In this document: piece after piece, positions 1-10,900 of the stretch
Numbering within the stretch: position 1 is the first letter of the stretch
Layout: every line of letters starts with the position of its first letter
Assembly: GCA_019358985.1 (NCBI GenBank)
Contig: JAHHIJ010000038.1
Span: 1 to 64,000, forward strand
Length of the DNA stretch: 64,000 bases
From: Tolypothrix brevis GSE-NOS-MK-07-07A
Lineage (GTDB): Bacteria; Cyanobacteriota; Cyanobacteriia; Cyanobacteriales; Nostocaceae
Reading direction: 5' to 3'
Position numbers and translations under genes: made by a program
Notes under the pieces: generated by a model
What the model saw: only the letters and a program-made list of their open reading frames with translations
Database searches by the model: none
Told to the model about the DNA's origin: nothing

Positions 1-295
1 TTGGACGTGACTAGGCTCATCGCTGAGTCTTTTCCGTGAGAGTAGCGGGTATGAATCCGCTAGGGAAGTCGGCTTCCCTTTCTAAACAACCTTTTCGGGT
101 CGCACCCCTGTTCCCAGCTTCACCCTGTAAGAATTGAGCTTACTCAGTGTGGGCAGGTAAGGAGTCACGCTTGAATCTAGCGGGTAGGGCTTTCACCTAC
201 ATCAATCTGAGAGTTCAACCTCAGTAGTCGTCTACATTGGTTGGTTAGTATATGTACGGACTGGCTACCGTGATTCTACTAACAACGAATCGCAC
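1..295 (-). mobile_element. Probable 5' part of a third group II intron (C)
   Basis: The reverse transcriptase reading frame of intron A stops making sense at 296, after ...SEWHNYKG. The minus strand there begins GTGCGATTCG, a group II intron start. Further in, elements such as GTGAAGCTGGGAACAGG and GGGAAGCCGACTTCCC resemble the domain I region of intron A near 4030-4060. The rest of C lies beyond the left edge. It could instead be a decayed piece of some other intron; there is no ORF here. Confidence 0.45.
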
Positions 296-562
296 TACCT
301 TTGTAGTTGTGCCATTCAGAACGCAGTTTACTCCGAATGTTTTGCACGGATTTTTTACTGGGTTTGATTAGCAGTTTTAATCCGGTTTTACTGGTAGAGA
401 CTTGGTATTGTCTAATATTGAATCCGAGAAAGTCAAATCCTTCATTTAGATGGATTATTTTTGTCTTTTCATCTGATAGGGTAAGCCCAGGGGGCTTACC
501 CTATCAGAGAGGATTTTGACTGCATTTTCTGCATCTTCTTTGGACTCACAGAAGACAACAAA
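296..562 (-). pseudogene. Reverse transcriptase of intron A, second part
   Basis: This continues the intron A reverse transcriptase directly after the YADD motif: FVVFCESKEDAENAVKILSD, then in the next frame DEKTKIIHLNEGFDFLGFNI and SKTGLKLLIKPSKKSVQNIR. These are the palm end and thumb of group II LtrA-like enzymes. A one-base frameshift lies near 473-480, inside a perfect 16-bp palindrome (473-488 / 492-507), and the frame is lost at 296 where intron C begins. The maturase and any endonuclease region are not in the window. Confidence 0.65.
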
Positions 563-612
563 GTAGAGTAGGCGACCAGCGAGTTACTAAAAGCACTTTT
601 CTGTTCGCCCCT

Positions 613-651
613 CCCCGAACCGGACTTGCGCCTTTCGGAGCATCACGGCTC
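613..651 (-). ncRNA. Domain V hairpin of group II intron B
   Basis: On the minus strand the stretch begins GAGCCGTGATGCTCC, turns at a GAAA loop and returns as GGCGCAAGTCCGGTTC. This matches the catalytic domain V pattern of bacterial group II introns (GAGCCGU...GAAA...ACGGUUC). It lies just after the stop codon of the intron ORF (660), as expected. Domain VI would be about 565-605. Confidence 0.7.
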
Positions 652-659
652 TCCAGTGT

Positions 660-795
660 TTACATGTCGGTAGTATTTCTTTGTTTTACGCATCCTGCAT
701 GGATGGACATGTGGCATTGACGACACACTACTAAAGTTTTGCGTTGTCGTGTTGCCATAATTTCGACCCAGTAGGGTGGTGGGGTTCTTCCTTTC
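660..795 (-). pseudogene. C-terminal (HNH) end of intron B protein
   Basis: The frame encodes PPPYWVEIMATRQRKTLVVC followed by RQCHMSIHAG, the typical C-terminal HNH endonuclease end of cyanobacterial group II intron proteins. It is cut from the N-terminal part (1533-2489) by an IS630-type element, and the thumb and maturase regions between the two parts are missing. The intron therefore cannot make its own full-length protein. The upstream limit is approximate. Confidence 0.6.
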
Positions 796-1504
796 TTGTG
801 TAAATCCTTAAGCGCTGAACCAAGGCATACTCAAAACTGACTTGGGGTTGCCATAAACCCAAAATACTAATGCGACCACCACGGCTACCAACTTGTGCCA
901 TTTGTTTTTGGCTACCGATGCGACTGTAAGTGTAACTAACGGGACTCCAACGACAACACCCAGACTCATCAAGATATTTAAGCTCAACATAACCCTCTAC
1001 TGCCGCTTGTTTTAGGGTATCTAGGTCTGCTTGCTTAAGTAGTCGTTTTTCTGGGTCTTGTTTTCTCTTATGAGTATGGCGGGTGCGCTTCCATTTCCAC
1101 TTTTTTTTGAGCAAACGTCGCAGACGAGACGGACTCAGTTGCACATTTCGGTCTTGAGCCAATTTTTCTGATAACTGCAAACTGTTATAAGTACGGGGTT
1201 CTAACTCTAAGCAATCCTCTAAATATGCTAAGTCTGCCTCAAGCCATTTGGACTTTGCTCCACGCCCAGAAGTTTCCCACAATCCTCCCAAACCCTTATT
1301 TTCCCAACGCCTCAGTGTTGCTCGTACCGTATGTTCGTGACACTCAAAAATTTTAGCGATGGCTGGTACATTCCATCCTTGGGCATTTAATCGAATTATG
1401 TGGGCGCGATCTCTTGTTCGTTGAGGAACTGTTGTCGCTGACCGCAACTCCAAAAGCGTCAAATCTTCTAAATCTGTTAATCTAACTCGCAATGGAGCAG
1501 ACAT
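731..1504 (-). pseudogene. IS630-family transposase, 3'-truncated
   Basis: The N-terminal half is a helix-turn-helix region (IAKIFECHEHTVRATLRRWE) followed by the winged-helix KWKWKRTRHTHKRK segment and the first catalytic aspartate region (ELKYLDESGCCRW) of IS630/Tc1-like transposases. Family members usually run about 350 residues with a DNA(S/A)xH motif and a final PELNPIE motif; both are missing. After about residue 235 the frame runs into the C-terminal DNA of the intron B protein, so the last part is an artefact of the junction near 800. It sits inside intron B and is presumably inactive. Confidence 0.75.
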
Positions 1505-1532
1505 CTCGTAGTACCTGTTTTTTAGACCTTCT

Positions 1533-2489
1533 CTATCTTATATTTAATTGTAACCACCTACTTAGTCCACTGAAACCGATTAGCCAATCATCGGCGTAGC
1601 GAATATAACGTAGCCTACGATAGTTTGGGTCTTGTGGGTCTAAAGAGGGAACTTGCTGCATTAATCTACGAGCAGTGCGTGCCTCATCTATTTGACCAAT
1701 CTTTTTCAAACGTTTCGCTTGCTGTTGTAATCTTTGCCATTCTGGATTGACTTTTCGTCTCTTGCCACGATTATATTTTGGAATTAGTTCTTTCTCGACA
1801 AATTTATCCAACTTGTCTAAATAAATATTTGCAAGAATTGGGCTTAAAACTGCTCCTTGTGGACTTCCGCTAAGGGTCGCATTATATCGCCATTCTAATA
1901 AATATCCGGTTTTGAGCAAGTTTTCAATTAACCTTAAAAAGCGATTGTCATGAATTTTCTCTCTCAATATACTGAGGAGAATTGAATGGTCTAATGAATC
2001 AAAACATTGCGCGATATCGCCTTCTATAAACCACTTTGTTCCTATCCACTTATGGTATATTTCACTGAGGGCAGTGTGACACCCACGTTGAGGACGGAAG
2101 CCATGAGAACTTGTGCTAAATTGTGGCTCGTAGTATGCCTCTAATATTAGGCGAACAACTTCTTGCAACAATTTATCTGACCAACGAGGAATACCAAGGG
2201 GTCGTTTTTTTGAAGAGTTTTTCTTCTCAATGTAAACACGACGTACAGGCATCCATCGATATTTTTCATCACGTAAATCGTGAATAATTTTATCGATTTT
2301 CGTTCTTGACATTCCGTCTACGGTTTCGTCCGTTGCACCTGGTGTCATTGCACCTGCATTGCGATAGATTTTGCCGTAAGCGAGTAGAAATAAATCGGGG
2401 TTAAATAATTGTCGATAAACATCTTCCAGTGGCAATCCCCTTTTACCACGTTCATGTATAATTCCCAACACAGTTTCGGCATTTCGCAT
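1533..2489 (-). pseudogene. Group II intron B reverse transcriptase, N-terminal part
   Basis: LtrA-like intron-encoded protein. The start at 2489 (MRNAETVLGIIHERGKRGLP) is chosen because family members start this way; the frame also opens a little upstream to 2522. Visible motifs are RRVYIEKKNSSKKRPLGIPR (RT-2), SHGFRPQRGCHTAL, the palm KWFIEGDIAQCFDSLDH, GSPQGAVLSPILANIYLD and the catalytic YIRYADDWLIGFSG. Just after this the IS630-type element begins and the reading ends in an artificial tail at 1533. Thumb and maturase are absent. Splicing of this intron would need a protein in trans. Confidence 0.8.
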
Positions 2490-3002
2490 CTCGCGTACCT
2501 CACAAGTCGAGTTTTGCAACACCTGTCACCCTTCCCCTTTTAGACGGCTTTCCCGTCCTCTGAGTATTATGGTGACTCCGTTACCCTGTACCTCTCGATA
2601 CGGCGGGTAATCCCACTTTCCCTAAATGCTAGATGTATCGAGCGTGACTTAAGTGCCTTTTCCGTTTCCTTGAGTAAGGTCGTTCCTTACCGTTCACTGT
2701 AAGGAAAGTTCAGATGGTGACGACATAACCATCCTATTACAGTGACCCCGCCATGAGACGCTGTGAGTCGGGGGATGTACGCTTCCATCACTGGAAACTG
2801 AGGTTTGGGCAGTTTGGCTCTCACCATATCACACGGGTCTTGCAGAACAAAATTATAAGCGTCTTCTAACTTTTTCCGCTTTATCAACATGCTACTGTCC
2901 CCTCTGGCTTTTCGCCATTAGGTAAGTTGTTGACCCAGAGGTCTTATTTTCCTAACCTCTCCTCTCTGTGAGAGGAGTCTAGCACCTGGTTAAATGGCGC
3001 AC

Positions 3003-3830
3003 GTCATCCGCATATCTTACCAGTCCTCTTGATGAGCGAAGTTCACCCTCTTTATTATACTTAATTCCAAGGGCTGATTCCATGCCGTGCAAAGCTATAT
3101 TAGCTAATATTGGACTGACAATAGAACCTTGAGGAGTACCTGCATTTGTTGGATGCCATATTTCCTCTTCCATATATCCTGCTTTGAGCCATTGCTTGAT
3201 TAATTCAAGTGCCGGAAAATCCGTTAAAAGCTCTAACAGAAAGTCATGGGAAATATTGTCAAAACACCCCTGAATATCCGCATCTACAATCCATTTCTTC
3301 CGTTTATTCGGTCGAGCCAAATTGTAGATACTGGAGATAGCATCCTGGGTGCTACGTCCTGGGCGAAACCCGTAACTTGACCTTTCAAAAGCAGATTCCC
3401 ATTCGGGTTCTAAGGCATTTTTAACCATTGCCTGTATGGCACGGTCATGTATTACTTGAATTCCCAGAGGACGTTTCTTACCATTAGCTTTTGGGATGTA
3501 TACTCTTCGCGCAGGTAATGATTTCCAAGGAGTGAAACTAGCGATTTTATCGACTAATTTTCCTCTGGTTTTAGCAGTTTTTACTACTACTTTATCGATA
3601 CCCGGCGTATATTTCCCTCGATTATGTTGCGTTACCTTTCTAACACTTATTAAGCAGTTAGAATAGCTACGCAGCATCAGCTTCTGGAGCGAACGAACCT
3701 TTTTAAGGTTGCTCTCAGCTTTGGCTCTGAAGATTCGTTGTCTTAAATTCCGAACAATCCGATTAGCTTTGCGCCAATTAACGCTGTTCCAGTCAGTTTG
3801 TCCTTTGGTTCCGTTTACAGTTTCCTGCAT
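3003..3830 (-). pseudogene. Reverse transcriptase of intron A, first part
   Basis: Group II intron reverse transcriptase/maturase. The start at 3830 (MQETVNGTKGQTDWNSVNWR) is the conserved beginning of this family; an upstream in-frame start exists at 3881 but is poorly supported. It contains the N-terminal RT domain, ARRVYIPKANGKKRPLGI, SSYGFRPGRSTQDAI, the palm KWIVDADIQGCFDNISHDF, AGTPQGSIVSPILANIALHG and RYADD. The frame is cut at the codon after YADD by intron B. If B were spliced from the RNA the frame would continue at 562, but a frameshift and the third intron further on would still block it. Confidence 0.8.
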
Positions 3831-4474
3831 CCAACATACACCTCGGTTTAGAATTATTACAACGGTCTTTGAGAGACCCACCTGCTTCCCGTCAGCACCC
3901 TTTCGGGTTAGGTATAAACCTTATCCACCGGGTTATGGATTTCCCTTGCCTTTCGGACTGGTGGCATTAGCTTTTGGAAGCATCCTCTACCCTCTGAAGA
4001 ATTAGGCTTCCCTTGCGGGTCACTTACTGGAAATTTTTGGTTCCCAGACTCCATAGGGGTTATCACGTTACGCACGGATGAGATTTAATTGGATGGAGTG
4101 CCCTCTCTACGCCGGAGTATTTGGTGTCCCAGTTCAGCCAATTTAGGAAGTTGAACCTTGCCTGAATGATATTGGGGCATTCAGTACATTTATTCATCAT
4201 CACTGTATCAGCCTTTTCAGTGACCATTTCTAACGACGCCTCATCAAGGGTTCATTTATATTCACCCATCCAATCTTTCCTTTGCCCGGTTACATTTTTA
4301 GGCTAAATGCTTCCTTGGGCTTTACTTCCCGCTTCACACATTGTCGTTACCAACAATGCATGGGGAAATTAGGAACAGCTTTGGACACTAAGTTGAAGGA
4401 GACGGCTCCTTACTCATCTGTTGGAAGCTTTATATGTAGGGGCTTCCAGCCATTCGTGCGTCTTCGTGTCGCAC

Positions 4475-4500
4475 CCAAAACAGGAAAATTGTACGCTAAG
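4475..4500 (-). repeat. Tn3-type terminal inverted repeat, cut by intron A
   Basis: On the minus strand the sequence starts CTTAGCGTACAATTTTCCTG and continues TTTTGG before the intron start. Tn3-family ends read CTTAGCGT...TTTTCCG...TTTT... in the same orientation, about 26 bp after the tnpA stop (4527). The outer dozen bases of the 38-bp repeat are missing because intron A begins here. Confidence 0.55.
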
Positions 4501-4526
4501 GCTGAAACACTTATCACCTAAGCATT

Positions 4527-6422
4527 TCAGCGATACTTATTTTCTTTAACCCGCAAAGGACGCAACTGGTCAAAACTGGTCGCCTGTTTCAAATTCCAGA
4601 CATAATCGCCAGTAAGATTGATATGCTCCCATCCCAATGGTGACAAATGTTGCAAATATTCTTCAGGAATATCCATTCCTTCTTGTTTCAAATAGTCCAC
4701 GGCTTTTTCTAAGTACACTGTATTCCACAGAACAATAGCCGCAATCACCAAATTCAACCCACTGGCCCGATAAAACTGGTCTTCATAAGAGCGATCGCGA
4801 ATCTCACCCAGCCGATTAAAAAACACCGCCCTTTTCAGGGTATGTTTCGCCTCACCCTTGTTTAGACCAGCCGTCGCCCGTCGCCGTAGTTCTGGACTCT
4901 GCAACCATTCCAGGGTAAATAAAGTCCGCTCAATCCTCCCCAGCTCCCGCAAAGCCAAAGCTAAACGATTCTGCCGAGGATAAGAAGCTAATTTCCTCAA
5001 CATCAAAGAAGCTGTCACCGTCCCCGTCCGAATTGAACTAGCAAGGCGTAGAATCTCATCCCAAGATTCCTGAATCAATTTCACATTAATCTTGTCACCT
5101 AGCAGGGGTGCTAATACCGAATCAGGAGAACTAGGTTCAAAAGTATACAATTTTTTATCAGGTAAATCTCGCATTCGGGGAGCAAATCTAAATCCCAGCA
5201 AATGGCACATCGCAAACACATGCTCGGTATAACCGCTTGTATCTGTATAATGCTCCTGAATCTGTAAATCACTCTCGTGATACAACAAACCATCCAAAAC
5301 GTGAGTTGCATCCCTAATTGTGGCGTTAATTACCTTAACGTGAAATGGGGCATACTGGTCGGAAATATGCGTGTAAAAAATCACGGAAGAAACAAGCGCT
5401 AATTGTTCAGACAATTCGAGTGAGCGTTGTTCAATATAGTTAGTAAAATCCGTCGTCACTGCTACAGGTATTGTGTTAGAAGAACGCATTGACTGCCATG
5501 AGCTATCCGGTAACAGATAATCCTCAAAATCTTGGAACTGCTTCGAGCCTGCTACCCAAATATCCCCAGAACGCAAACCACTGCGTAACTCAGCTAAAGC
5601 ACACATCTCATAGTAGTGACGGTCAATAGTATCGCCCTTAATTACGTGTTTTAACCAGCGAGGTTTAACGAAACTAGTATCCGCAGATTCCGGCACTTTT
5701 CGACCTCCTGATATATTTAATTCTTTAATGACCTCCAAAGCTTTTATCACTGGTAAACTGGCAGATGTAGCTTTAAATTCAAAGGTTTCCAACAATTTAG
5801 GCGTATACCGTCGTAACTGTGAATAACGGTTATCAAGCAGTTCAAGATAATCAAAATCTGCGGGTCTGGCTAGTTTTTCAGCTTCAGCAACAGTACTGAC
5901 AAATTTCTCCCAATCCAACACAGATTCAATCGCTTGATAGGCATCATTGGACTCATCTCTAGCTGCAATTAACGCCTTACCCACTTGAGCATACAATCGG
6001 ACTTTTTCATTAATCGCTTTGCCATCGCGTTGAAACTTATCGCCGTGCTGATGCTCACTCTTGTTAAACAATTTACCCATCATTTTATCGTGCATTCCAA
6101 TGGCATAATCGACCAATGAAGCACTCCATTCAATGAGAAAAGCAACTAAAATAGCATAGCGTCTCAATTCATCTAACCTAGATAGGTGAGCAGGTGTAGA
6201 CTTCGCGCCAGTTCTAGTAAATTGCAGCAGACGATTTTGGTGTACTCGTTTCAAGCATCCAGAGTCGAGATTGAGATGGCGAATAAACTCCAGTCGTTCC
6301 ACCACTTTTAAAAAGTTTCTTGGATTAGCCTGACCTGGTGGTTGACGTAGCCAAATTAAATCAGTCAGTTTTTTATCAGGCTCTACAATTAATAACTTAT
6401 CCAGCGCCGTCTTTTGTAATGT
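4527..6422 (-). pseudogene. tnpA: Tn3-family transposase TnpA, N-terminally truncated
   Basis: About 631 residues of the usual roughly 1,000. The open frame runs from TLQKTALDKLLIVEPDKKLT at 6422 through LIWLRQPPGQANPRNFLKVV to the end. The DDE region is recognisable in HYTDTSGYTEHVFAMCHLLG, GFRFAPRMRDL and ALRELGRIERTLF, and the C-terminus carries the family signature LSPLGWEHINLTGDYVW. The N-terminal DNA-binding half is gone; the break at 6422 coincides with the start of a miniature-element sequence (AGGACTTACGCA). It is not expected to be active alone. The Tn3 end downstream is split by intron A. Confidence 0.85.
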
Positions 6423-6423
6423 T

Positions 6424-6492
6424 TAGGACTTACGCACTGTACAAACGAATCATCTTGTGTATCAACGTAAATACGTCGTTTCAGGCTTTTAT
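6424..6492. repeat. Partial copy of an AGGACTTACGCA miniature element
   Basis: It begins TAGGACTTACGCACTGTACA and for about 68 bp is the reverse complement of the right part of the element at 12,746-12,965, except that it lacks a 40-bp palindromic insert. It marks the breakpoint of the Tn3 transposase remnant. Only one end is visible here. Confidence 0.65.
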
Positions 6493-6653
6493 AAACCACA
6501 TGAATGTTGGTTGCGATCGCTAGATGGGGAACATAAAAATCAATATCGAAGCGCAGAAAACCATACATCCTATTTTGTATAATTTACTCATTGACAGAAG
6601 TTTTAATATGTGTAGTCCATCCCACCTGCTGTTTAAGGTGTTCTAAAATGAAG

Positions 6654-7409
6654 TCACGAGCACTCTTGTTGAGATAAATTTCTTTGGATTTCATACCAGT
6701 TTTCAATTAACTCTTCGGCTCGCATTAACTCTAAGTGCAAGAATGCACGTATGGCACTAAAAAAGTGAGTGTGAATAGCCTCAGATGTTCTCACCATAAA
6801 TCGTTCAATTCCACAAACTTGTTTAATGGCTCTGTGATAGCACTCAATCCCCCAATGGATTGAATGTAATGCCTTAAATTCCATTTGATTAATCGCAATT
6901 AGTGCATCTTCATCAGGCAAGAAAAGGATGTAGTATCGTGTACCTTGGTTTTTAAAGGTTTTCCGAAATAATTTCACTTTTCCAAAACTCTTTAGATGTA
7001 ATATTAAGCCAGATTCGGGTATTTCCAGATTTTGGACTTGGGTATAATCTCGACCATTGATTGACACTTTTCTATTTTTCGCTATGCCTGTAAAAAAGCC
7101 TAATTCCTTGTCTTTAAAGAACTTTAGGTTTTGGCGACTAGAATACCAAGCATCTGTAGTCACTATCTTTGGTTTCAATCCCCAACCCAAAACTTCGGCA
7201 ATCATTTCTCGCAAATAATCGTTTTTTGTCTTCCCCTCCTGTTTGTTATAGAGCCGATAATTGACAGGTACAGATTTACCTGACAAGTCTGTGTAATACA
7301 AGGTTATTAATTGGATACCTTTGACTACGCGGTGATGTTTTCCTGACCAAAAATAACCAATTAATTCTGTTAGTAGCGGGTCACTATAAGCAGGGCAAGC
7401 GCATCTCAA
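6654..7409 (-). pseudogene. IS701-family transposase, 5'-truncated
   Basis: DDE transposase resembling cyanobacterial IS701 elements: ELIGYFWSGKHHRVVKGIQL, a DAWYSSRQNLKFFKDKELGF segment holding the second aspartate, and WGIECYHRAIKQVCGIERFM with the catalytic glutamate. 251 residues remain of about 300-400. The N-terminal region with the first aspartate is missing or altered, and the apparent start MRCACPAYSDP is not a family start. 7410-7620 holds no recognisable gene. Confidence 0.7.
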
Positions 7410-7617
7410 ATACTATTGACATAACTAATGTTTTGTGTATTCTACATATTTCCGTTCTTTTAGGCTATTGCAAGACACGATAATTGTAAATTTAGCGTAA
7501 CAATTATCTGATCGCATCTTAACAATCCAAGAGGTAAACTCTGGTTAATTTAGCGGTAAATGCCTACGGTGCAAGCAACTCACAAATTCATGTTTTTGTC
7601 AATGATTGTTAAGGTGC

Positions 7618-7774
7618 GCTGACCCTGGTAAAGCACCCATCATGGGTGGAACCGGGTAAGGGCAATCCACTACTGATGCTGTACAGCATTGTCGATGACC
7701 GTAGTGGCGTATGTTACCAGGAATACCACTGTGTTCATGGGGAGGATGTGGAAGCTGCATCGAGAATAAAGAAT
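7618..7774 (+). pseudogene. Fragment of Mu/IS21-like DDE transposase
   Basis: The frame encodes VKHPSWVEPGKGNPLLMLYS and then IVDDRSGVCYQEYHCVHGED, part of the integrase catalytic core of the transposase whose N-terminal half lies at 19,073-19,645 (there VKHPLWVEPGRGNPLLMLY). Neither end of the gene is present. It shows that more than one copy of this transposon has existed in the molecule. Confidence 0.6.
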
Positions 7775-7902
7775 TTACACCAGCTATGGAGCGAGAGTCA
7801 GAACAGATACAGGCAATTCGCAATCAAGCTATTTATGCTAAACCTGTAGCTAGTCAAGATGTTTCTCGATTTGCTTATCAGCGCCAGGAGTTATTTGAGT
7901 GA
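7775..7902 (+). pseudogene. C-terminal fragment of an unrecognised protein
   Basis: An open frame from a junction near 7771 to the stop at 7902 reads ENKEFTPAMERESEQIQAIR, NQAIYAKPVASQDVSRFAYQ and RQELFE. Acidic and helical in character, it looks like the natural end of a longer protein whose front was replaced by the transposase fragment just upstream. I do not recognise the family. It converges with the replication gene, whose stop is only 8 bp away. Confidence 0.3.
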
Positions 7903-7909
7903 TCCGAAT

Positions 7910-10900
7910 CTAATTTTTGAAATAAACCTCTGGGGCTTTACCCATCACGTCTAGTAAAAAGTCTTGATGCCAAGGTTTAGGCAGTATTGAAAGTAAAACA
8001 GTAATAATTCTCGCTTGCATTTTCAAAGTAGTTGCTTTCAAAATCAACTGACAATGCTCCTGCTCTAATTTTTGAGAATCAGAATAGAATTCCGACAAAA
8101 AATCATCATTCGATTGGTAATCAATAAATAACGAGGCTACGTAAATCTCAATCGAATTAGTGTCTTCTTCTAAACTATGCGATTCATGTTCAGAATTATT
8201 CCTATTGCTATTACAAGTATCTAATAAGGATAGGAATATTTTTAGCCACTTTTTCCAACAACGACCAAACTCACTTGCTAATTTAGAAATATATCCTTGG
8301 CTAATACCAGAAACGGCTTCAACTGTGGATTGAGTAATTTTTTGTCCCTTCTCCCAAAGTTCTTTAACTGACTGCTTTATTTTCCACCAAGATTTTTCAT
8401 CTTTAGAACCTGCTTCAATCGTGATTGAAGCAGCATTAATAATTTCTATTTCCTGGTTGATAAAGCTAAGGTCATAGTCAGCACAGAAGTATAAGTAAAG
8501 CTGTTCTTTAGTTCGATTATCCGCTCGTAAACGTCCTATACACTGTCTAATTTCAGCTTGTGTTGACCAATCTATAAAGCTATTAAATTCTTGACGTTCA
8601 ATAGTAGACTTTGAACTAAAATCTCTATTAGACAGAGTTAAATAAAGTGCTTCTAGTGAGCCAATATTCTGGTAGGGAATGCCAAAACTAGCTAAGGCTG
8701 ACACATCTTTAAAATCATTCGACCCTCGACTATCTCTAAACCAACCACCATCACCTTCTTGGGAGAATTTTACAAAGTCAATGAATTTTATATCAGGGTG
8801 CTTTACTGATAATTCTTCCCGGAGTGCATTAACTCTATTTTGGCAATATTCAGTACGATTTTTAGAAACTTGTCCCAATCCTGTGACTTGAATAATTTTT
8901 AAATTTCTGCTAACCGATACCTCCTGCTCTATTGTTAGGATTTCTTGACTATTAATATCCATCCACCAAGATAAATATTCAGGAGAAGCAGTCGCATCTA
9001 AATAAATATTCCAAGCAGCAGCCTGCGCTATCAATGTATGTCTTTCATTATGAGTTGAAATTAGCAACTGACCTTGGTATATGCGTAAAGCACCTGAGAT
9101 TTGTTTGCCCCAAATTTGTAAAAATGGTATAAACCAATTGAGAAGAATATCTTGCTGAATTTTTTGTGTTATTTCAAAGCTTTTTTCACCAAAACGTTTT
9201 CGCAATGTTCTAGGTAAATCATTGAGATTGACTCCATATTCCCCAGTTGTATTGAATAGAGGTTTCAACTTGGGATGTAAAATTTCTGTAGCGACAGCAA
9301 TGATTTCATCTAAATTATCTGGTGGTTTTCCAAGCATTTCTCGCACAGATATATCATTCCACCCGTAATAAGGTTGCTTGATTTCTCCTGTTAAGCATTG
9401 ACGCAATAACATCCACACAGGCTGCAATTGAGTATTGATTTGGGGGTAGTAAACAGTTATTTCTGCAATTACTTGATTTAAGTCTTTGAGACTAGCAGCG
9501 ATCGCAGTAATTGGTTGTACTGTCCGCATTGCTTCATCCCAGAAGACACCGCTATTTGACCAGTCGAAGTTATCAGTATCGGGGGCGCTATCAGGATGGG
9601 CGCGAATGCGATCGCACTTTAAAGCTTCTCTTCGCAAAAAGCGATGTCCAAACCCAGCACCAGCAAGAGAACGACAAGCTTCGAGTAAATGGCAAGTACT
9701 GCAAACTGGATTTTCTGTACCTTCTGGAATCGAAACATTTTTGTTCCGTAAGGCTGCAAAGATGGAACTGCGATGGCAGTTACCAGGTGTGTCAGCGAGT
9801 TCCCCATTTTTAGGCCATCTCAGATATTGTTTGCCGTTGGGCGTTAAGTCCCATACCATTCCTGAATTGCGAACATCCAGATACTTGTAATTACGTTCGA
9901 TAGTTTCTGTGGTTACATTTCTGGCATGAGTAGTAAAGTACCAAAGTTTTTCTACCCCTAAAGTTTCAGGTTGAACAACCCCTGCATCATAGCTTTTGGA
10001 TGTTCCCGTGGGACTTTTGTCTAAAATATGTTTCCACCCGGCGGCAATGGCTTCCTTGTAAACTTGTAACCGTTGATCTTTCTTGAAGATTATATTGGGT
10101 GGATGCTCAAAGTCACCCCATCTGGGTAATTTCCCTGGTTTGTACTCAATTGTCGCCGGAGTGATTTTTTCGTCTTCAGTATGATTTATGCTTTTGTGTA
10201 CAGGATTTTGTTTACCAAAACCGTTTTTGGGTCGATAACGCTCCACCATTCGCCGAAACCACAGCTTGAGTTTGTAGAGCATTCCCCATTCTCTATCTAC
10301 AGCAGCAAGGGCTTTCTGGATTGCTTCTGGGCATAGGGCAAAGAAATCTTCTGGTGTGATGGTGACGTTGTTCCAAGTTACGGCTACTTGATATCCGCCT
10401 TTGCGGCAGTACTCAACACCTCTGGCATACTGGCGGATTAAATCTAAATTTTCTGTCGAGTCTAGGGCTGGACGCAACTCAATCAGCTTGTCCTCTACTC
10501 GATGGAATGAACCGATTTTGAGTAGTTTTCTGATTTGGTGATGAATATGGCATCGGTTGAGGTAAGCAGCAGTGGTAATCAGTTTAATTTCGTTTTGGCG
10601 ACCTGCTGCAAGCAATTCGTCAATGTCCAAATGCGCTTTAGTTTCTAATTGCCCCCAATCGCCCACCGCCAGATTATATCTCCACGAACAGCATCGTTGT
10701 AATGTTTCTTCATTAGCTTTAGCGATATGAGGATTGAGTACTGCCCCAGCATCAGGCATGAGGCGAATTTCTTTAGGACGCAAGCGTTTGAGGTAATCCT
10801 TTAGGGTTTTTTCACCGTAATGAGCAGCACCGGCTGTACCGATGACGGCAATATCAGTTTGTCCAGAACGCCATAAGAAAATTGCTGTGAGTAGAGACTT

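Larger units (their letters stand above)
563..3002 (-). mobile_element. Group II intron B nested in the intron A RT gene
   Basis: The minus-strand sequence starts GTGCGCC at 3002, exactly after the codons for RYADD of the host reverse transcriptase, and ends near 563, where the host frame resumes with FVVFCESK. It has a roughly 510-nt leader (2490-3002) without a gene, an intron ORF starting at 2489, an IS630 insertion, the ORF's C-terminal end at 660, and a domain V hairpin at 613-651. The host reading frame joins cleanly when 563-3002 is removed, which is strong support for the boundaries. Confidence 0.75.
1..4474 (-). mobile_element. Group II intron A (outer), interrupted, inserted in Tn3 end
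   Basis: The 5' end is placed at 4474, where the minus strand reads GTGCGACACG, matching the GUGYG start of group II introns. The stretch 3831-4474 is the structured RNA leader without a gene. The intron-encoded reverse transcriptase begins at 3830, is cut at 3003 by intron B, resumes at 562, and is cut again at 295 by what looks like a third intron. The 3' end of A is therefore outside the window. The exon side (4475-4500) is a Tn3-type terminal repeat. Boundaries are read from motifs and not tested by folding. Confidence 0.6.

Noticed and set aside
473-507. Perfect 16-bp palindrome inside the intron A reverse transcriptase, at first read as a mobile hairpin insertion
   Set aside because: The coding sense passes through it (ILSD...SPLGL...LSDEKTK) with one missing base, so it is native sequence with a frameshift rather than an insert.
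2687-2890. 67-residue open frame in the intron B leader
   Set aside because: It lies in the structured RNA region of the intron and resembles no protein.
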